Source: Sorghum bicolor
Taxonomy: Eukaryota > Streptophyta > Magnoliopsida > Poales > Poaceae
Assembly: GCF_000003195.3 (NCBI RefSeq)
Contig: NC_012871.2
Span: forward strand, 9,721,997-9,785,996
Direction: 5' to 3'
Length of the DNA stretch: 64,000 bases
Part shown: positions 1-11,556 of the stretch, piece by piece
Layout of the letters: the number at the start of each line of letters is the position of its first letter
Position numbering within the stretch: position 1 is the first letter of the stretch
The notes under the pieces: generated by a model
What the model saw: the letters and a program-made list of their open reading frames with translations, nothing else
Told to the model about the DNA's origin: nothing
Databases searched by the model: none
Translations under genes and position numbers: made by a program

Positions 1-603
1 ATAGATAAGTCCTTAGGAAGGGCCAAGAGCATCTTGTACAAAACCCAACTGCTCTCTCACCCTATAATCTAGATGCTATTAACTTTTATCATCCATTCCA
101 TATAATCATTAGTCATCATTCATATTTATTAGTTAGAGCACTAGCCATCTACCCAAATGCATATATATATCCCATAGGTAATCAAGGCACAAGGTACAAT
201 AGCTAGGATATCCTTAAAGGTTATCAAATTGACACATGCACATGACTCAGTAATTAACTAGGTTATAAATAGGTCAGGGAATTCCCATGCTATACTTGCC
301 TTGTTGGTAGTTTTCCTGCTGATCCTAGTCATCGAAGTAGTACTACTGATCGCCCACATACGGCTCACTGTCTGGACTCGTGTCAACAATCAACAACACA
401 CATTCATGAGCAATCATGCATGACAAACAAAGCTACAGATTAGAGAAGTATGCCAGTAGTGACAAAATCCATGTTTTTTTAAATCAGCTGAGCACCACGG
501 GTGGGGGGGTCTCTTTAGCAAATATACTTATGCTACACTACACTAGTTAAGAACTTCACCTTTACAGCAGGACTGGTGTATCCCACACCATTGTTGCAAT
601 CCA
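1..603. other. Intergenic, no gene recognised
   Basis: AT-rich sequence without a convincing reading frame or a recognisable repeat end. It lies just beyond the C-terminal end of the PIF-like transposase remnant and may include the outer part of that element, but I could not identify a terminal repeat. Confidence 0.4.
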
Positions 604-1482
604 CTACCTCACTTCACTAATGTTAGAATCGCTACTCAACAAAATCCACTCCGACATTGGATACATCGGTGGTGGGGGTCTATGATCTATCATCCACATA
701 AAATTGTCCATTGCAAAGCATGATATGATAATCTTTGCTTGCTTATCTCTTGTAAAGTATGACACTTTGTTCAAGATGTGCCACCTTTCTTTCAACACCC
801 CAAATTTGCGTTCTATGATATTCCGATGGTGGGCATGTATGTAGTTAAATTTCTCTTCACAGCCTAACCTACGCAGACGTACTCCCTTGAAGTGGGACCT
901 TTGGTATCGCCACAAAATGGCACCATATATCCTGCCTGCAAAGTGTATCCTACATCTACCAGGTAGTATCTACCTACATCATTACAAATCACACAACAGT
1001 TCATTAGCAACCATGGATACACAACATCTATGCATTTAACCTGACAACAGTGAGTACAAGGTACACACATGTTTTCAAACAGATATATCTATGTACACTT
1101 GCTAAGATTGTCATGGCTTTCCTCACTTACCTGACGATGGATGTGGAAAGCGTGGATGTGCCTGATAGTCCTGCAGCACTGCCACGTCATGGCACGCACC
1201 TGCCTTGCTAGCACCGACGAAGGTGAAGCGGCCATCCATATCCAAAACCACACAAAGATTTATCGACGAGTCCCCCTTCCTATTAATAAAATCAACTTTC
1301 ACTGTGTGGTCAACCTCCACTTCAATATGAGTCCCGTCTATAGCACCTATGCATCCATTGAACCATGGTGAATGTCTTTTAAGGCTGCTGCTAACTTGTG
1401 TATATTGTGTATCTGTAGGAACTAGAATAGTTTGTGCTATGAAATAGGTTGAGTTAGTACCCCGGGACCCTGTTTGTACCAA
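604..1482 (-). pseudogene. PIF/Harbinger-type transposase (DDE_Tnp_4), frameshifted
   Basis: Remnant of a PIF/Harbinger superfamily transposase, the nuclear DDE enzyme that moves Tourist-like elements. All three catalytic blocks are visible in order: GAIDGTHI (first Asp, near 1,340), YYLVDVGY (second Asp, near 960) and NIIERKFGVLKERW (Glu, near 810). The exon ending at 1,131 has a good donor (GTAAGT at 1,130) and the next exon starts at 973 after an AG, giving a 157-bp intron that joins the blocks in frame as expected for the family. Near 915-920 the frame slips by one base between the VPF and RYQRSH segments, so the enzyme cannot be read through. The N-terminal part is short. On the same strand at 1,437-1,568 a segment (DPQTGEVVANPAWYK) resembles the end of a Myb/SANT-like domain, often encoded by PIF elements. 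The CACTA end begins exactly at its edge. Confidence 0.8.
974..1130 (-). other. Intron of the PIF transposase
   Basis: Starts GTAAGTGAGG and ends TGATGTAG on the minus strand. Removing it joins the HPSSG and RYYLVDVGY segments in frame, matching the expected PIF order. The join is in phase 1. Confidence 0.6.
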
Positions 1483-1568
1483 GCGGGATTTGCAACAACC
1501 TCACCAGTTTGGGGGTCACGACCAAGGCTAGTATGGGTCTGACGATCACGCCAATTGAAATAAGCCCA

Positions 1569-2015
1569 CACTATGCTAGAAAAGCTAATTAGTGACGCGT
1601 CTATAGGGTCATTAGTGACGCGGAAAAGACGCGTCACTTTTATTACGTCTGTGATGTGGACAAATTAGTGACGCGTATTTAGTACATGCATCACTGATGT
1701 TAAGATACCAACGACGCGTATTTAGTACACACGTCACTAATGTTAGTGTAGCAGCAACACCTAATGATAAATTGCGTCACTGATAAGGAGGTATGAGCGA
1801 CACACACTAACAGTACGCGTCACTAATAATTAGATATCAGTGACTCATGTGAACCTAACATGTCACTGATAGCATATAAACAAGTGACACGTGGTAATAA
1901 TACACGTCTGAAATACAGTGACACGTCTAGTCATTAATGTCACTTGCATTTTTCATCAGAGCCACATACCACAGGTTCACTGCACATATATGAAAGCCAT
2001 CAATATTCAGTGACA
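1569..2015. mobile_element. CACTA-type transposon terminus with subterminal repeats
   Basis: The sequence CACTATGCTAGAAAAGC begins at 1,569, matching the 5'-CACTA start typical of En/Spm elements. It is followed by many copies in both orientations of a motif around ATTAGTGACGCGT (near 1,588, 1,611, 1,628, 1,663, 1,712, 1,731, 1,775, 1,815, 1,861 and on, increasingly degenerate). Such clustered subterminal motifs are the usual transposase-binding region of CACTA elements. The opposite end was not found, so this element is truncated or decayed. Confidence 0.6.
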
Positions 2016-2115
2016 CACTACATTGACAGATCCACATTTATATCAAATTGATTGACAGATTCACAATAGGATCGAAATCCATCACAACATTGGACATAAC
2101 TTATTCAGTCACACA

Positions 2116-2994
2116 CTACATCAATGGACCCATATTAATGGAAACACACATCACTGATGGTTGATTCGGATGATAGAACTCTCCTTTCTTGTTGATGACC
2201 TGTGTCACTAAGAACATGGCCAACTTTTCTCTAATCATGTGCACATCAATGGGCTTCGTCAACACTTCAAATTCCTGTGTCAAGATAGAACTTTGGTCAA
2301 AAAGAAAACTTGACACAGTACAATAGTACAATATAGAAGATCAATGGAAAATATGTAATTCAACTAGCCAATCCAGACATAGCATATAGTCTTAATTACA
2401 ATAAACAACTATCATTGTGTGTGTGTGTGACTGTGTGACTACAGTGAGAAATGGTGGTGGCAGCTAGCTTAGCTGCATAGTGAAGAATCATGGATGGATG
2501 ATGTTTGCATTGCATCACAAGTACATTAAAAGGTCAAGAAGCTGCTGCTCCAAGGCGCTGACGATCCCAGAGGGGACCACGGTTTGAACAAATCTGACAT
2601 TGACTCAACAAAGCATACCTGCAGTCTTACTAAAGAAACATATTATTTTGTTAATTGTAGAAAGATATTATGTGGTTCATGCTTACTGCAATGACTTGTG
2701 ACTTACTTTAACAGATCACACTATATCTTAGTAACTTTATTAGTCTAGAGGATAGCAGCACATGTACACTAAATTAATTAGATGTGAATAGGGCATTCCA
2801 AGTTTGTTTGTCCCATGGCTAAAATCAAGTGGTGGGCAGCATAGAAGCCAGATCCCTTGCCAGAAATAGATTGTTGGTGGCACTGCAACAAATATATATA
2901 CAACATAATAATACACACAATTATTTGAAAATGGAACTTGAACACAATACTAAATATACTAGAGGACTGAATTTTATTTTTGGAAGCACTTACC
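2116..2994 (-). pseudogene. Ulp1-like cysteine protease remnant of a CACTA element
   Basis: Two conceptual exons read leftward. The first, near 2,782-2,888 after a TTGCAG acceptor, reads CHQQSISGKGSGFYAAHHL. This resembles the segment around the catalytic cysteine of Ulp1/SENP-like proteases (Gln, then Cys-Gly-x-Tyr), with Ser in place of the expected Cys. An upstream exon ends with AAKYV at a GTAAGT donor near 2,995. The second, near 2,116-2,250, reads MIREKLAMFLVTQVINKKGE, like the C-terminus of Ulp1-type proteins in grass CACTA elements. Position and strand fit the CACTA terminus just to the left. I infer a decayed element-encoded protease; recognition is from motif memory and could be wrong. 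Confidence 0.4.
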
Positions 2995-3017
2995 ACATAT
3001 TTAGCGGCGTGTGTCAA

Positions 3018-3973
3018 TGGCTTTGGTTTGTAGCATAAAGATAAGCTGCTTTATAAAAAGAACAGTATGTCAGGCACACGATCTATGCTGCTAGTTATAA
3101 CACCCTGGTTTTATTTTGGGGTGTTATACTAGTTTTCTTCATGGTTCCTCTAATATCTCACTTTTTCTAAGTATTTTTCTTGCAGTACAAAACCAAAAAT
3201 CAGCAATTTTTTCATACTCTAGCCAGCTCAGTACCTTTCATCTTGTCAATATCCGGTGCTGCAAGCATGGCTGCATATGGGAATTACGCATGACTACTTT
3301 AGCCTCCATGCTACCTGCCAAAAAGATTGTGAACCCACAAATTTAAATTAACTACATCAATTAAGTTAGATAGATATTGCACTATAACCAAGTTAAACGA
3401 ACTAGAGGGAACTGTAATAAGGAAAGAACTTTATGATGTGAGAGTGTCAAGTTCTCAGTTGAGTTCAGTCACACTCACATGTCAGGTCATCACAGCAAGA
3501 TCATAAACAATTTATAAATCTCTAAATCTGTGCTCTATCCAAGTATCTAACAGGACAGTTAGCCATTTAAGTTGCAGATTCAAATCTCTAAATATGTGAA
3601 ATATAATCTGAAGTACTAAACAAGTCGCAAAAAAATCACATGATGATGAACTATTCAAAAGCAACACCCTCCCCCTACACCATCGCAAATAAAATCAGCT
3701 CTAGGTGAAGGTATGGCGGTAGGGGCGATGATGTCCTAAGAAAAGAGGCCGTGCGAATGAGAACTGGCGGAAATGGAACTGGGTGGTGAGATCCGGGGCA
3801 ATACCTTTGATTGGGGGCAGCTCCTCATCTCTGGCCTGGAGGACGAAGGAGAGAGCCGGCCGCCGGGCGGTCGACGACAGGGCCTGCACACGCGGGAGTT
3901 TGGGCACCGGCACCGTAGGAAATGAAATGAAACCAACTGCAATCAAACTGACGAAGCAGCTGCTTCTCAAAGT
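3018..3973. other. Intergenic, possible decayed exons on the minus strand
   Basis: No family recognised. On the minus strand an open frame at 3,808-3,970 starts with Met and runs to a plausible donor (AAAG then GTATTG). Short splice-bounded pieces near 3,233-3,275 could continue it, but the frames do not join convincingly. A small palindrome (ATAACACCC / GGGGTGTTAT) lies at about 3,097-3,127. Confidence 0.25.
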
Positions 3974-5439
3974 CTAGAGAGGACGCACATAAACGCCAAT
4001 GGCGTCAAGGCAGTCCCCAGCACGTGCGAAGAAGCCCACGATGCCACTGCCTGGCTGCACGGGGATGGTGAATGGAGCATCCTGCCCGTCCCCCCAAGGC
4101 CCATAGGTTTGAAGGTTTGTCACGAATTTGATGGAGGTTATCACGGTGTTGTCGTAGAAGTTGCCGACTGTCCCAGACACTTCTGTGACCACCTCGGACT
4201 CAGCAAGTTGGATCTGCATGTACCAAGCAATAGGGAAAAAAAAGGTGGTTTGTATTATATATATATCGGTCATCATATATATGCATGTACATTTTGTGAA
4301 TCCATCGAGCAATCTTCTACTAGTTCACTTACCGTCTCAGGGTTTCCACCAGAACCACCCCAGGGTCCAGCAGATCTCTTTTGGCCAGAAAAATCGACAT
4401 AGGAGAATGCAATGGAGTCCACCACCATGCCACTGCAAACGGTGATGCTTTCCAGACGCTTGGACGCCTCTGTGAGGTCCATTGGAGACCCTCCCATGCC
4501 ACCCCACGGTCCAATTTTTGTGACGGCATACTGCGTGCATGTACATGGGTAAAGCAAATAAATAACGCTACCGGCTTGATGAACAACTACTAGTCAGGAG
4601 CGGATACCTACAGTGAACTGTAGGTACGTCCGCACCCACAAAAAATTGAAAAAACAGTGATAAGGTATAATTTTTCGCAGTACCGCTGATAATTTAAGAA
4701 ACATATAATTATTGTGGCCATGCATGCATCTCACTCACCCTTGTCTCTTTTAGCACTGGGCAGAAAGCACGGACACTAAGTTCTATGATATTCCCGTCGC
4801 TTCTCTGTTCATGGAACTTCTTGGAGATGACACCATTTGCCATAGCAAACTGACCGGTGCCACCAACAACAGCCCACTCTCCAGTCTCAACAGTTATCCC
4901 CATCACTTCAAGTGTAGACCCACTGAACCTGCATCAAGCAAGTATTCACATAACTTCATAAATAATTTTTTTTATTCAACTTTATAAATAGAATGGCAAA
5001 GAAAGAATATTTAACAGAGTTCATTCCTAATAAGGGAACACTTAACAAAGTTCAAAAAATAATAATGATCACTTCTCGTCTCTCTATCCACTGGAGTATT
5101 AATTAGTTAACTAATAATAAGGTCATCTTATATATATATATATACCTACCTACCGTACCTTTCATTCTCGAAGACTAGGCTGAAGGAATTGACCCAGTTC
5201 CCGGCTTGGATATGCAAGCCTTGTGCACGGGCAACAAGAGTTGCATCTGGGCCTGCACCGTCATACACTGCCCAGTTGTTAACTACGGTGGCACCAATAC
5301 CAATCGGCGCCGTGTCTATGACCTGAGCTTGGTTGGCCTCTGTGCCCAAGGGCGTGTGGTACAAGTAGAGGCCTTGCAAGTTAAGCTCATTCCACTCGGC
5401 GAACGCGGCGGCGGAAGGCGTGACTTGGAGGTTGGCCAT
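3974..5439 (-). CDS. Dirigent-jacalin chimeric lectin (BGAF-like), 4 exons
   Basis: Predicted mannose/glucose-type lectin with an N-terminal dirigent domain and a C-terminal jacalin domain, the monocot chimeric jacalin architecture of maize beta-glucosidase-aggregating factor and wheat/sorghum stress lectins. Exons on the minus strand are 5439-5159, 4928-4739, 4530-4333 and 4213-3974. All junctions are GT-AG and in phase, giving 302 residues, close to the usual size. The dirigent part covers residues 1-157 (NLQGLYLYHT, NSFSLVFENERF, GGTGQFAMANGVI). The jacalin part follows (KIGPWGGMGG, VVDSIAFSYVDFSG, GPWGGSGGNPET, GIVGFFARAGDCLDAIGVYV). No signal peptide is evident, so it is probably cytosolic as in relatives. 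I chose the start MANLQVTPS at 5,439 rather than an upstream in-frame Met nine codons earlier because family members begin this way. The lectin and defence role is inferred from the family. Confidence 0.9.
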
Positions 5440-5522
5440 GGGTGCGGTCTCTCTCGCTCGATGCACTCAAGAGTTGAGATGAGGAGGAGCTCGAGTTGTT
5501 GTGATGGGGGCGAACAACTCTC

Positions 5523-5530
5523 TATTTATA
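5523..5530 (-). promoter_or_regulatory. TATA box of the lectin gene
   Basis: TATAAATA on the minus strand, 84 bp upstream of the lectin start codon. The spacing is suitable for a short 5' untranslated leader. Confidence 0.6.
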
Positions 5531-5780
5531 GAATGCCAAGGGCCGGCCTCCAGCTAGCCCCCTTCACGGTAGGTGGAGATCAACAAACCCTCCTTGCCCA
5601 GGCTCTGTTCGTTTGCAGCGTCAATCTCAGAAACTAGTGTAGGCACTAGGCAGCAGAGCAGACCATGAGAACGAAGCTTAGTAGCATGCGCTGTATAAAT
5701 GAAGGAATTCAATTTATTCATAGCCTTCAAGTAGGGTGAAGCCCAAGCAAGCAGCTTATCTGAATTTACCTACATATAGA

Positions 5781-5999
5781 GGGTGTTTGGGACTGCTCCA
5801 CTCCACGTTTTTCAGCTCCGCTTCACGTTTTTTAGCCAAACAGTTTTAGCTCCACGCACTCAATTCGAGAAAAAAGGATGGAGTTGTTTAAGCACCTAAA
5901 GAGGTAAACTTCAGTTAAAGAGGTAAACTTCAGTTTTTTGTAGAGCTGCTCAATGGTGGAGTTTGTGGAACAGAGTTTGTAGAGCAGTCCCAAACACCC
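5781..5999. mobile_element. MITE with 18-bp terminal inverted repeats
   Basis: Begins GGGTGTTTGGGACTGCTC and ends with the exact reverse complement, GAGCAGTCCCAAACACCC. It is about 219 bp long without coding capacity. I could not find a clear target duplication. A short tandem duplication (AAGAGGTAAACTTCAGTT) lies inside near 5,898-5,935. The superfamily is uncertain (hAT- or PIF-like). Confidence 0.75.
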
Positions 6000-6615
6000 C
6001 CGTCTCGGATGAAAATAGAAACGCCGTCGATTGCTGTATTTTCAATGGTTGTGTAATTACTTGTTTTTAGATAATCTTATCTTACTATTACTAACTAGAG
6101 GCTCCAACGAAGATATCACGTTAACCCAGATATATGCTTTCCCTGTTATTTTACCCTGCATATTTGGTTAATCTAATATTACATCTTGAAGTTCTAGCTT
6201 TTGGAGGACAGAGGAAACAATCTTCGCCATTTTGCTTGCGCGGGCGTGCAAACAGTCAATCATGCAAGTTTTGCCGCATTCTCTGTTTTGTAGCCGCCTC
6301 CAACTTTACTCGTTGGATACCTGTTTCGCTAAAACATGACCAACCGTCCATTTGAGGATGTATGGTAGGTCCCAAAATGTTTGGTTCAGCAGAAGTTTCA
6401 AGATATACTCAGAACAAAACTTTTCTGCACCACGAATACAGCACAGATTTTGTAACCATTTACAGATGTAGAAAGTACATTAATAGTACAAACTCCACCA
6501 ATCGAAGGATTTCATCAATGAATTTACAGGATAACTTGGAATAGGCTAGACAACAGATAATCAGAGAATCCAACACAAACTAGCCTGATGGAGAGGACTG
6601 TACCTTGAAAATCCA
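6000..6615. other. Intergenic between the MITE and the DCP1 3' end
   Basis: No gene recognised. The right part, next to the DCP1 stop codon at 6,616, probably contains the DCP1 3' untranslated region. Confidence 0.4.
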
Positions 6616-9600
6616 TTACTGTCTGTTCATGATCTCGCGGTAGACTAAATCGACAAATTCATCATTCTGGCACAAACAATAAACTTCATGTCTCAGATGA
6701 AGGAATGCAGCTAGGAACAAATTAGTGTACTACAATTCAAGAGATATAAAAATATCTACAAGTCTGTTCTAGTTTGATGTTGAATTAAGCACAAGTCTAG
6801 CAGAACTTCCAGGTGCTAGCTTGTCACCCATATATGCCTATACTACAGCTAGATACCAAAGACTAAATAAATTAGACTTGAACAAGCAATACATTCAAAG
6901 CCAACAATTAAATAATAGGGCATTCTCATAATCAGGAAAAGAATAATGCATTCAAATCATACAACAAAATAGAAATAAGCAGAATAGTGTACCTCAACAA
7001 GTCTCAGTAATGCATCTCTGACTTTGTCTCTAGACAGTGCTGGGCTCAAGACTGGTGCAGACGCAAGAGATGGCGACGGATTAGGTGGCGGAAACGGTTG
7101 AAGTAATGGAGTCCCATATGGTGGAGATGGTGAAGCTGTGGGTAACGGAAAAGGCTGAAGCAAGGGAGCACTTTGCGGCTGCTGAGCAGTACGAGGATGT
7201 TGAGGTGGAGCAGTTGGTACTGCAGGATTACTGCGCATCATTGTTGTCTGTGAAGACGTCAATGGTGAGAAAAGTGATGGGTTTACAAGGCTTGTGGACC
7301 TTCCTATAGAACCAGTGCCACCATGAGCATCAGCAAGCATCCCAGAAACCGTTGAGGCTTGTGAAGGAAGCAAATAATGCAAGCCTGGCGATTGTGCTGT
7401 AGTGATACTAGCTGCCGCATGTGTAGCCACCGGAGTAGGACCAAAAGGTTGAATTGGTTGCCTTGCAACAGCTACAGCAGAGTTGCCACCAGTATTTGCA
7501 GCTGCCTGTTCCCAGAGATGCACATTTAAACACAGAAAATAAAAGCTATATACTGGAGAAAGTAGATAACAATCTTAGCCTGAAAAGCAGCTAAAAGTTC
7601 ATGTAGTTAAGACGACCAGAATACAATGTAAAATTAATGAGAACAATTTCCATACACTGAAAAATGCAGATAAAGGATCCTCTTGAACGTGAGTAGTAGT
7701 TGACATGATACTTGACGTTTGCGGTTCCAGAGGACCTTCAACCAATGCAGGTGCTGCTTCCAACTCTTCAAATTCACTGAAAACAGGATTAATTAGCGAC
7801 TGTAAAAACCAACTCCCCCACCCCCCACCACCCAAAAAAGCTTTACATTACATAAGATGCCATGCCTCAACATTAAGAGTAAGGTGAAGTGTCAAATAAG
7901 TTAACAAAAACAAGTAGTCATTGGCCATGTTAATGCAGCATCATTAACTTGTTTCAGACAAAAACAAGTGTCAAATAGGTTGCACCATGTCCAAGTCCAA
8001 CCGATTAGCATGTCTCCCACCATACCGTAATGCACAACATTTCAAGTACCTTTGAACAGAGGGAATCTTCGGCTTTGGTGGCACCTTCGAGAAAGCATTC
8101 AAAATCCTGTGCAGAGTGATGTATTGGTCACCAAAGGAATATAAAAGCTCTGAGAATTTTTAAAACTATACTATTCAGATAGTTTCAGACATACAATAAG
8201 ATAAAAGCACTGATGCGTGGCAAAGAAATAACAGTATGAAACTGCTGTAGAATATATCTGCACACCTGATTCTCATATTGATAAAAGCTATCACATCTAC
8301 ATAGACAATATCAAAACAATATTGAGTGTTCGCTTGCATATTTATTGTTTTATTAGTTGCTAAACTTTGTATATCTGGGAACATTAGCACAACACAGGTT
8401 CATGGGCCTACCGACTTAAACTAAGTGGTGTCTTTATTCAAGGTTGGGGACTTCAATGCAACGCCCTGAAGGAAGACTTGAACACTCGATTTCAACATTT
8501 AAAATGTTACTTTTTAGCAGGAGTCACCACATGTTTTTTTAACCAAAATATAGAAAAGAATGTAGAATCTACCATTGTCACATGTCTTATACTCTTATAC
8601 CAATGCACAGCAAATATTAGGCATTTAGACTATCTCCAACAATCGTCACCCAAAATATAAGACTCATTTGTCCTTTGGGTAGCGCTACAGGTAAAAGGTT
8701 CCATACCTATTTTTAGTCTTCTCCAACAACAAGACCTAAAAGACAACACTCTCTGCAAATGGGTCTCGAGGAGAGAGGATACCCAAATTTGGGTTATATC
8801 TCTCCTGATACCTAAAATTTGGACTATATATCTTAGTGCTAACTCCACACACACAACACTCAATAAACAATGACTGGAGTATATATCTTAGTGTTAACTC
8901 CACACACACAACTCTCAATAAACAATAACTAGACTATATATCTTGATGAAGTTGCCTTTGCTTATTGCAATTCATGACAAGGAGAAGGGCCCTAAAGATA
9001 AAAGCAGGAGTAATAGTTACAAGTTTGCAACTGATACCTGTTGAAAAGGTTTGCAACTTCTTGACACTCCTGAGAGTTGTAAAACCAAATTCCTATAACT
9101 TCTTGAGCAGCATTGCGGTACATTATATAAGGAGCTTGGAGTTGGTACTCAAAATCTCCCAAGAGATCTTCAACTAGATTATCTGTTAACAAGTGGAAGC
9201 GAACGAAATATGAAGAAAACATTAATGGCAATGTGAAGATACAAGCAGACTACTTTACATAATAAGCTCCTTCCAATCTCATTTGAGAAAAATAATAAAA
9301 ACTAAACATACAATCACCAACAAGTTTAAAAAGTAACAATACAAATTTGGATATTATAGAATATTATAAAATACAAAAATATTTATCAACATTTTGAAGG
9401 TGAATGTCTTGTGGCTTTGTATCAATGGACAAAGTATAGAAAATGAGTGAACTACAAGAGTTTCAATTTATCATCTACTAATTTGACAAATAAAACCATT
9501 ACCTGCTCCTTTCTCAGCTGGAGAACTATTTCAGTGTGAATGTTACCATATAGTTTATTAGATTTTAAGTATTAACAAAAGGGGAAGGAGTTAGCAACAT

Positions 9601-11122
9601 CAATATCAAATTATGCAAAGAAATATTTTTGGTTTTCCCCTGAAAACTAAGTTTATGGGCTTCATTAGATCAATTGTGTAAAATCTAAACTATTTTTTGA
9701 TGGGCAGGAACAAAGAGATGTTAGCCAAAGATAACTATTATTCACAGAAAAACAGAGCTCACGAAGATGTTAATTGAAGTTTCAGACTGCCAGTTTGATA
9801 CCGATTATCATGTATGCCACACGACTGAGGGCCTGTTTGGATAAGCTATAGCTAATTACTAGTTGGGCTAAAAATTAGCTCAAATTAGCTAGGGTTGGCT
9901 AGCTTAGTTGGCTCACAACTGACTTATCTAAAAAACTAGCCCATCAATTAGCTTTCCTGTTTGGATGCACTAGAGCTAATTTGGGCTAATTTTTAGCTAG
10001 CTAGTGGTTAGCCCTTGTATCCAAACAGGCCCTGAGTTATTCTCATGTGAAATTTTTCCAAAGGTTACACATGATCAATAAGAGAATTCAGACAGCAGAT
10101 TATACAACCCCAAAAGAATGCAGGACAAAATACCTGTATTCCTGCGATTCATGACAATGAACTGGAATCTGGGTTGAGCATTCCTGCAAGAAATATACAC
10201 TATTTGTTGGGAAGACGCAAATGGTATAAACATGGCCAGAAAACGTGAACGGCAAAAATTTGATGACTCTTAAGGCCCACAACATTTTAGGTAGCTTCAG
10301 AATAAGAGACATATCTAGAACTGGAAGACTAACAAATAGAAACATATGCAATTGTTCCACTTGCAGAAAGTGAATTCTCCCTGTCTGAGCTTCCATTCAT
10401 TCTTGGCAATTTTAGAAATCTTAAAGTAGCCCAACATGGTAATCTACTGAACTGCGAAATAAACAAACATAGAAACCCTGGTATGTATCTCTCAAAAGGT
10501 TGCAGAGCAGAACTCACTAGTACAATGCTTTTAAACTGGCAAAGAACAAAAGCCCTACTATGCAACTAGGATAACAGAAAGAAGCAATTCACAGAACAAC
10601 TGAACATAATTTTGCCAGTACAGTAATCAGATTCTGAATTTAGTTTCCTATGATCACCAGACAACCAATATGTCTATGATTTATTAGTAGATAGAAATTG
10701 CTAAAATGAACGACATCGACAAACTGTAAAAGTTTCAATTTTTATGCAAGTGCATCTAATTAGACCTCTGAGAAAGAGATGAGACGGACCTCTTGACGAC
10801 GAATAGCGACCCCTCCACGTCCTTCCGGCTCTGCATAAAACACACAAACACCGAGCACACAAATAAGGCCCAACCAGCCAAATTCTTCACCCACGAATCA
10901 CAGGGTTAGGGGAGAATCAGACAGGCGCACAGGGGCACGCACCCACTGGTTGACGTCGGTGTCGAAGTCGTACAGCGTGACGTGAGCCGCGGTGATGAGG
11001 ATGTCCTCGACGGCGGGGTCGAGGCGCTGCAGCACGGTGAGGTTGAGCGTCCGCGTGCCCTCGCCGTCCACCGCCAGGTTCGGCGTCACCTTCGCCCTCC
11101 CGCCGCCGCCGCCGTGGGCCAT
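6616..11122 (-). CDS. DCP1: mRNA-decapping enzyme subunit DCP1, 8 exons
   Basis: Activator subunit of the cytoplasmic DCP1-DCP2 decapping complex that removes the mRNA 5' cap in processing bodies. Exons (minus): 11122-10943, 10830-10790, 10183-10134, 9182-9038, 8106-8050, 7776-7656, 7505-6993, 6666-6616. Every junction is GT-AG and in phase, giving 385 residues, close to Arabidopsis DCP1. The EVH1-like domain is clear: NLTVLQRLDPAVEDILITAA, FQFIVMNRRNT, NLVEDLLGDFEYQLQAPYIM, IGIWFYNSQECQEVANLFNR. Then come the conserved EFEELEAAP motif, a Pro/Gln/Ser-rich low-complexity linker (exon 7), and the C-terminal trimerisation segment RDALLRLVENDEFVDLVYRE, split by the last intron. The start is MAHGGGGGRAK, preceded by an upstream stop. 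No lesions were seen, so the gene is probably functional. Introns 3 and 4 carry a MITE and a short tandem repeat. Confidence 0.96.
8818..8940. repeat. Two-copy tandem repeat of about 60 bp in DCP1 intron 4
   Basis: The segment containing CTATATATCTTAGTGCTAAC followed by a CA-rich stretch and CTCAATAAACAAT is repeated immediately with a few substitutions. It lies wholly within the intron between exons at 9,038 and 8,106. Confidence 0.7.
9829..10032. mobile_element. MITE (PIF/Tourist-like) in DCP1 intron 3
   Basis: 204 bp with termini GGGCCTGTTTGGATA and TATCCAAACAGGCCC in inverted orientation (the right terminus begins at about 10,018), flanked by a 3-bp duplication TGA. The interior is rich in TTAGCTAG motifs in both orientations. 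The terminus and 3-bp duplication fit PIF/Harbinger-derived MITEs. It sits in the intron between exons at 10,134 and 9,182. Confidence 0.8.
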
Positions 11123-11389
11123 GGCCGCGGGTTAACGAAGGGGGTACACCCAACACTCTGATGGCGGACTGCTAGGGTTTGGGGATTGGATCGAAGGGAT
11201 TCGAGGGGACGCTGTGGGCGGAGTCGAGACGAAGAGGATGGAGAAAATAAAGAAGAAAAAAGGGAGTTTTTTTTTTTCGGTTTCTCCTGTAATCTTTTTC
11301 TGTTGCCTTTTGCTAGAAACAGGATGCCGAGACCGGGGCGGAATGTTTTGGTGGCTGTACCAGGTTTGGGTGGATTCGGCTTTCCGCCA

Positions 11390-11408
11390 CACGTGACATG
11401 CTCACGTG
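11390..11408. promoter_or_regulatory. Paired G-boxes upstream of DCP1
   Basis: Two CACGTG hexamers, at 11,390-11,395 and 11,403-11,408, about 270 bp upstream of the DCP1 start codon. G-boxes bind bZIP and bHLH factors in plants. A role here is inferred from position only. Confidence 0.45.
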
Positions 11409-11556
11409 TCCGTAACAAAAACTGGTTAACATTTAATCTGACATTTGAAAGGTGTCTTCAAATATAATATATTTATATTAGGGAATAAGAAAATAATATT
11501 TATTCATCAAATAAAAATACGAGAGTTGAAAGTAATTGAGTGCTTACTATATTCTA

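Noticed and set aside
11186..11467. Plus-strand frames across the DCP1 5' leader
   Set aside because: They overlap the promoter and leader of an intact minus-strand gene and contain homopolymer-derived Lys/Phe runs. No domain.
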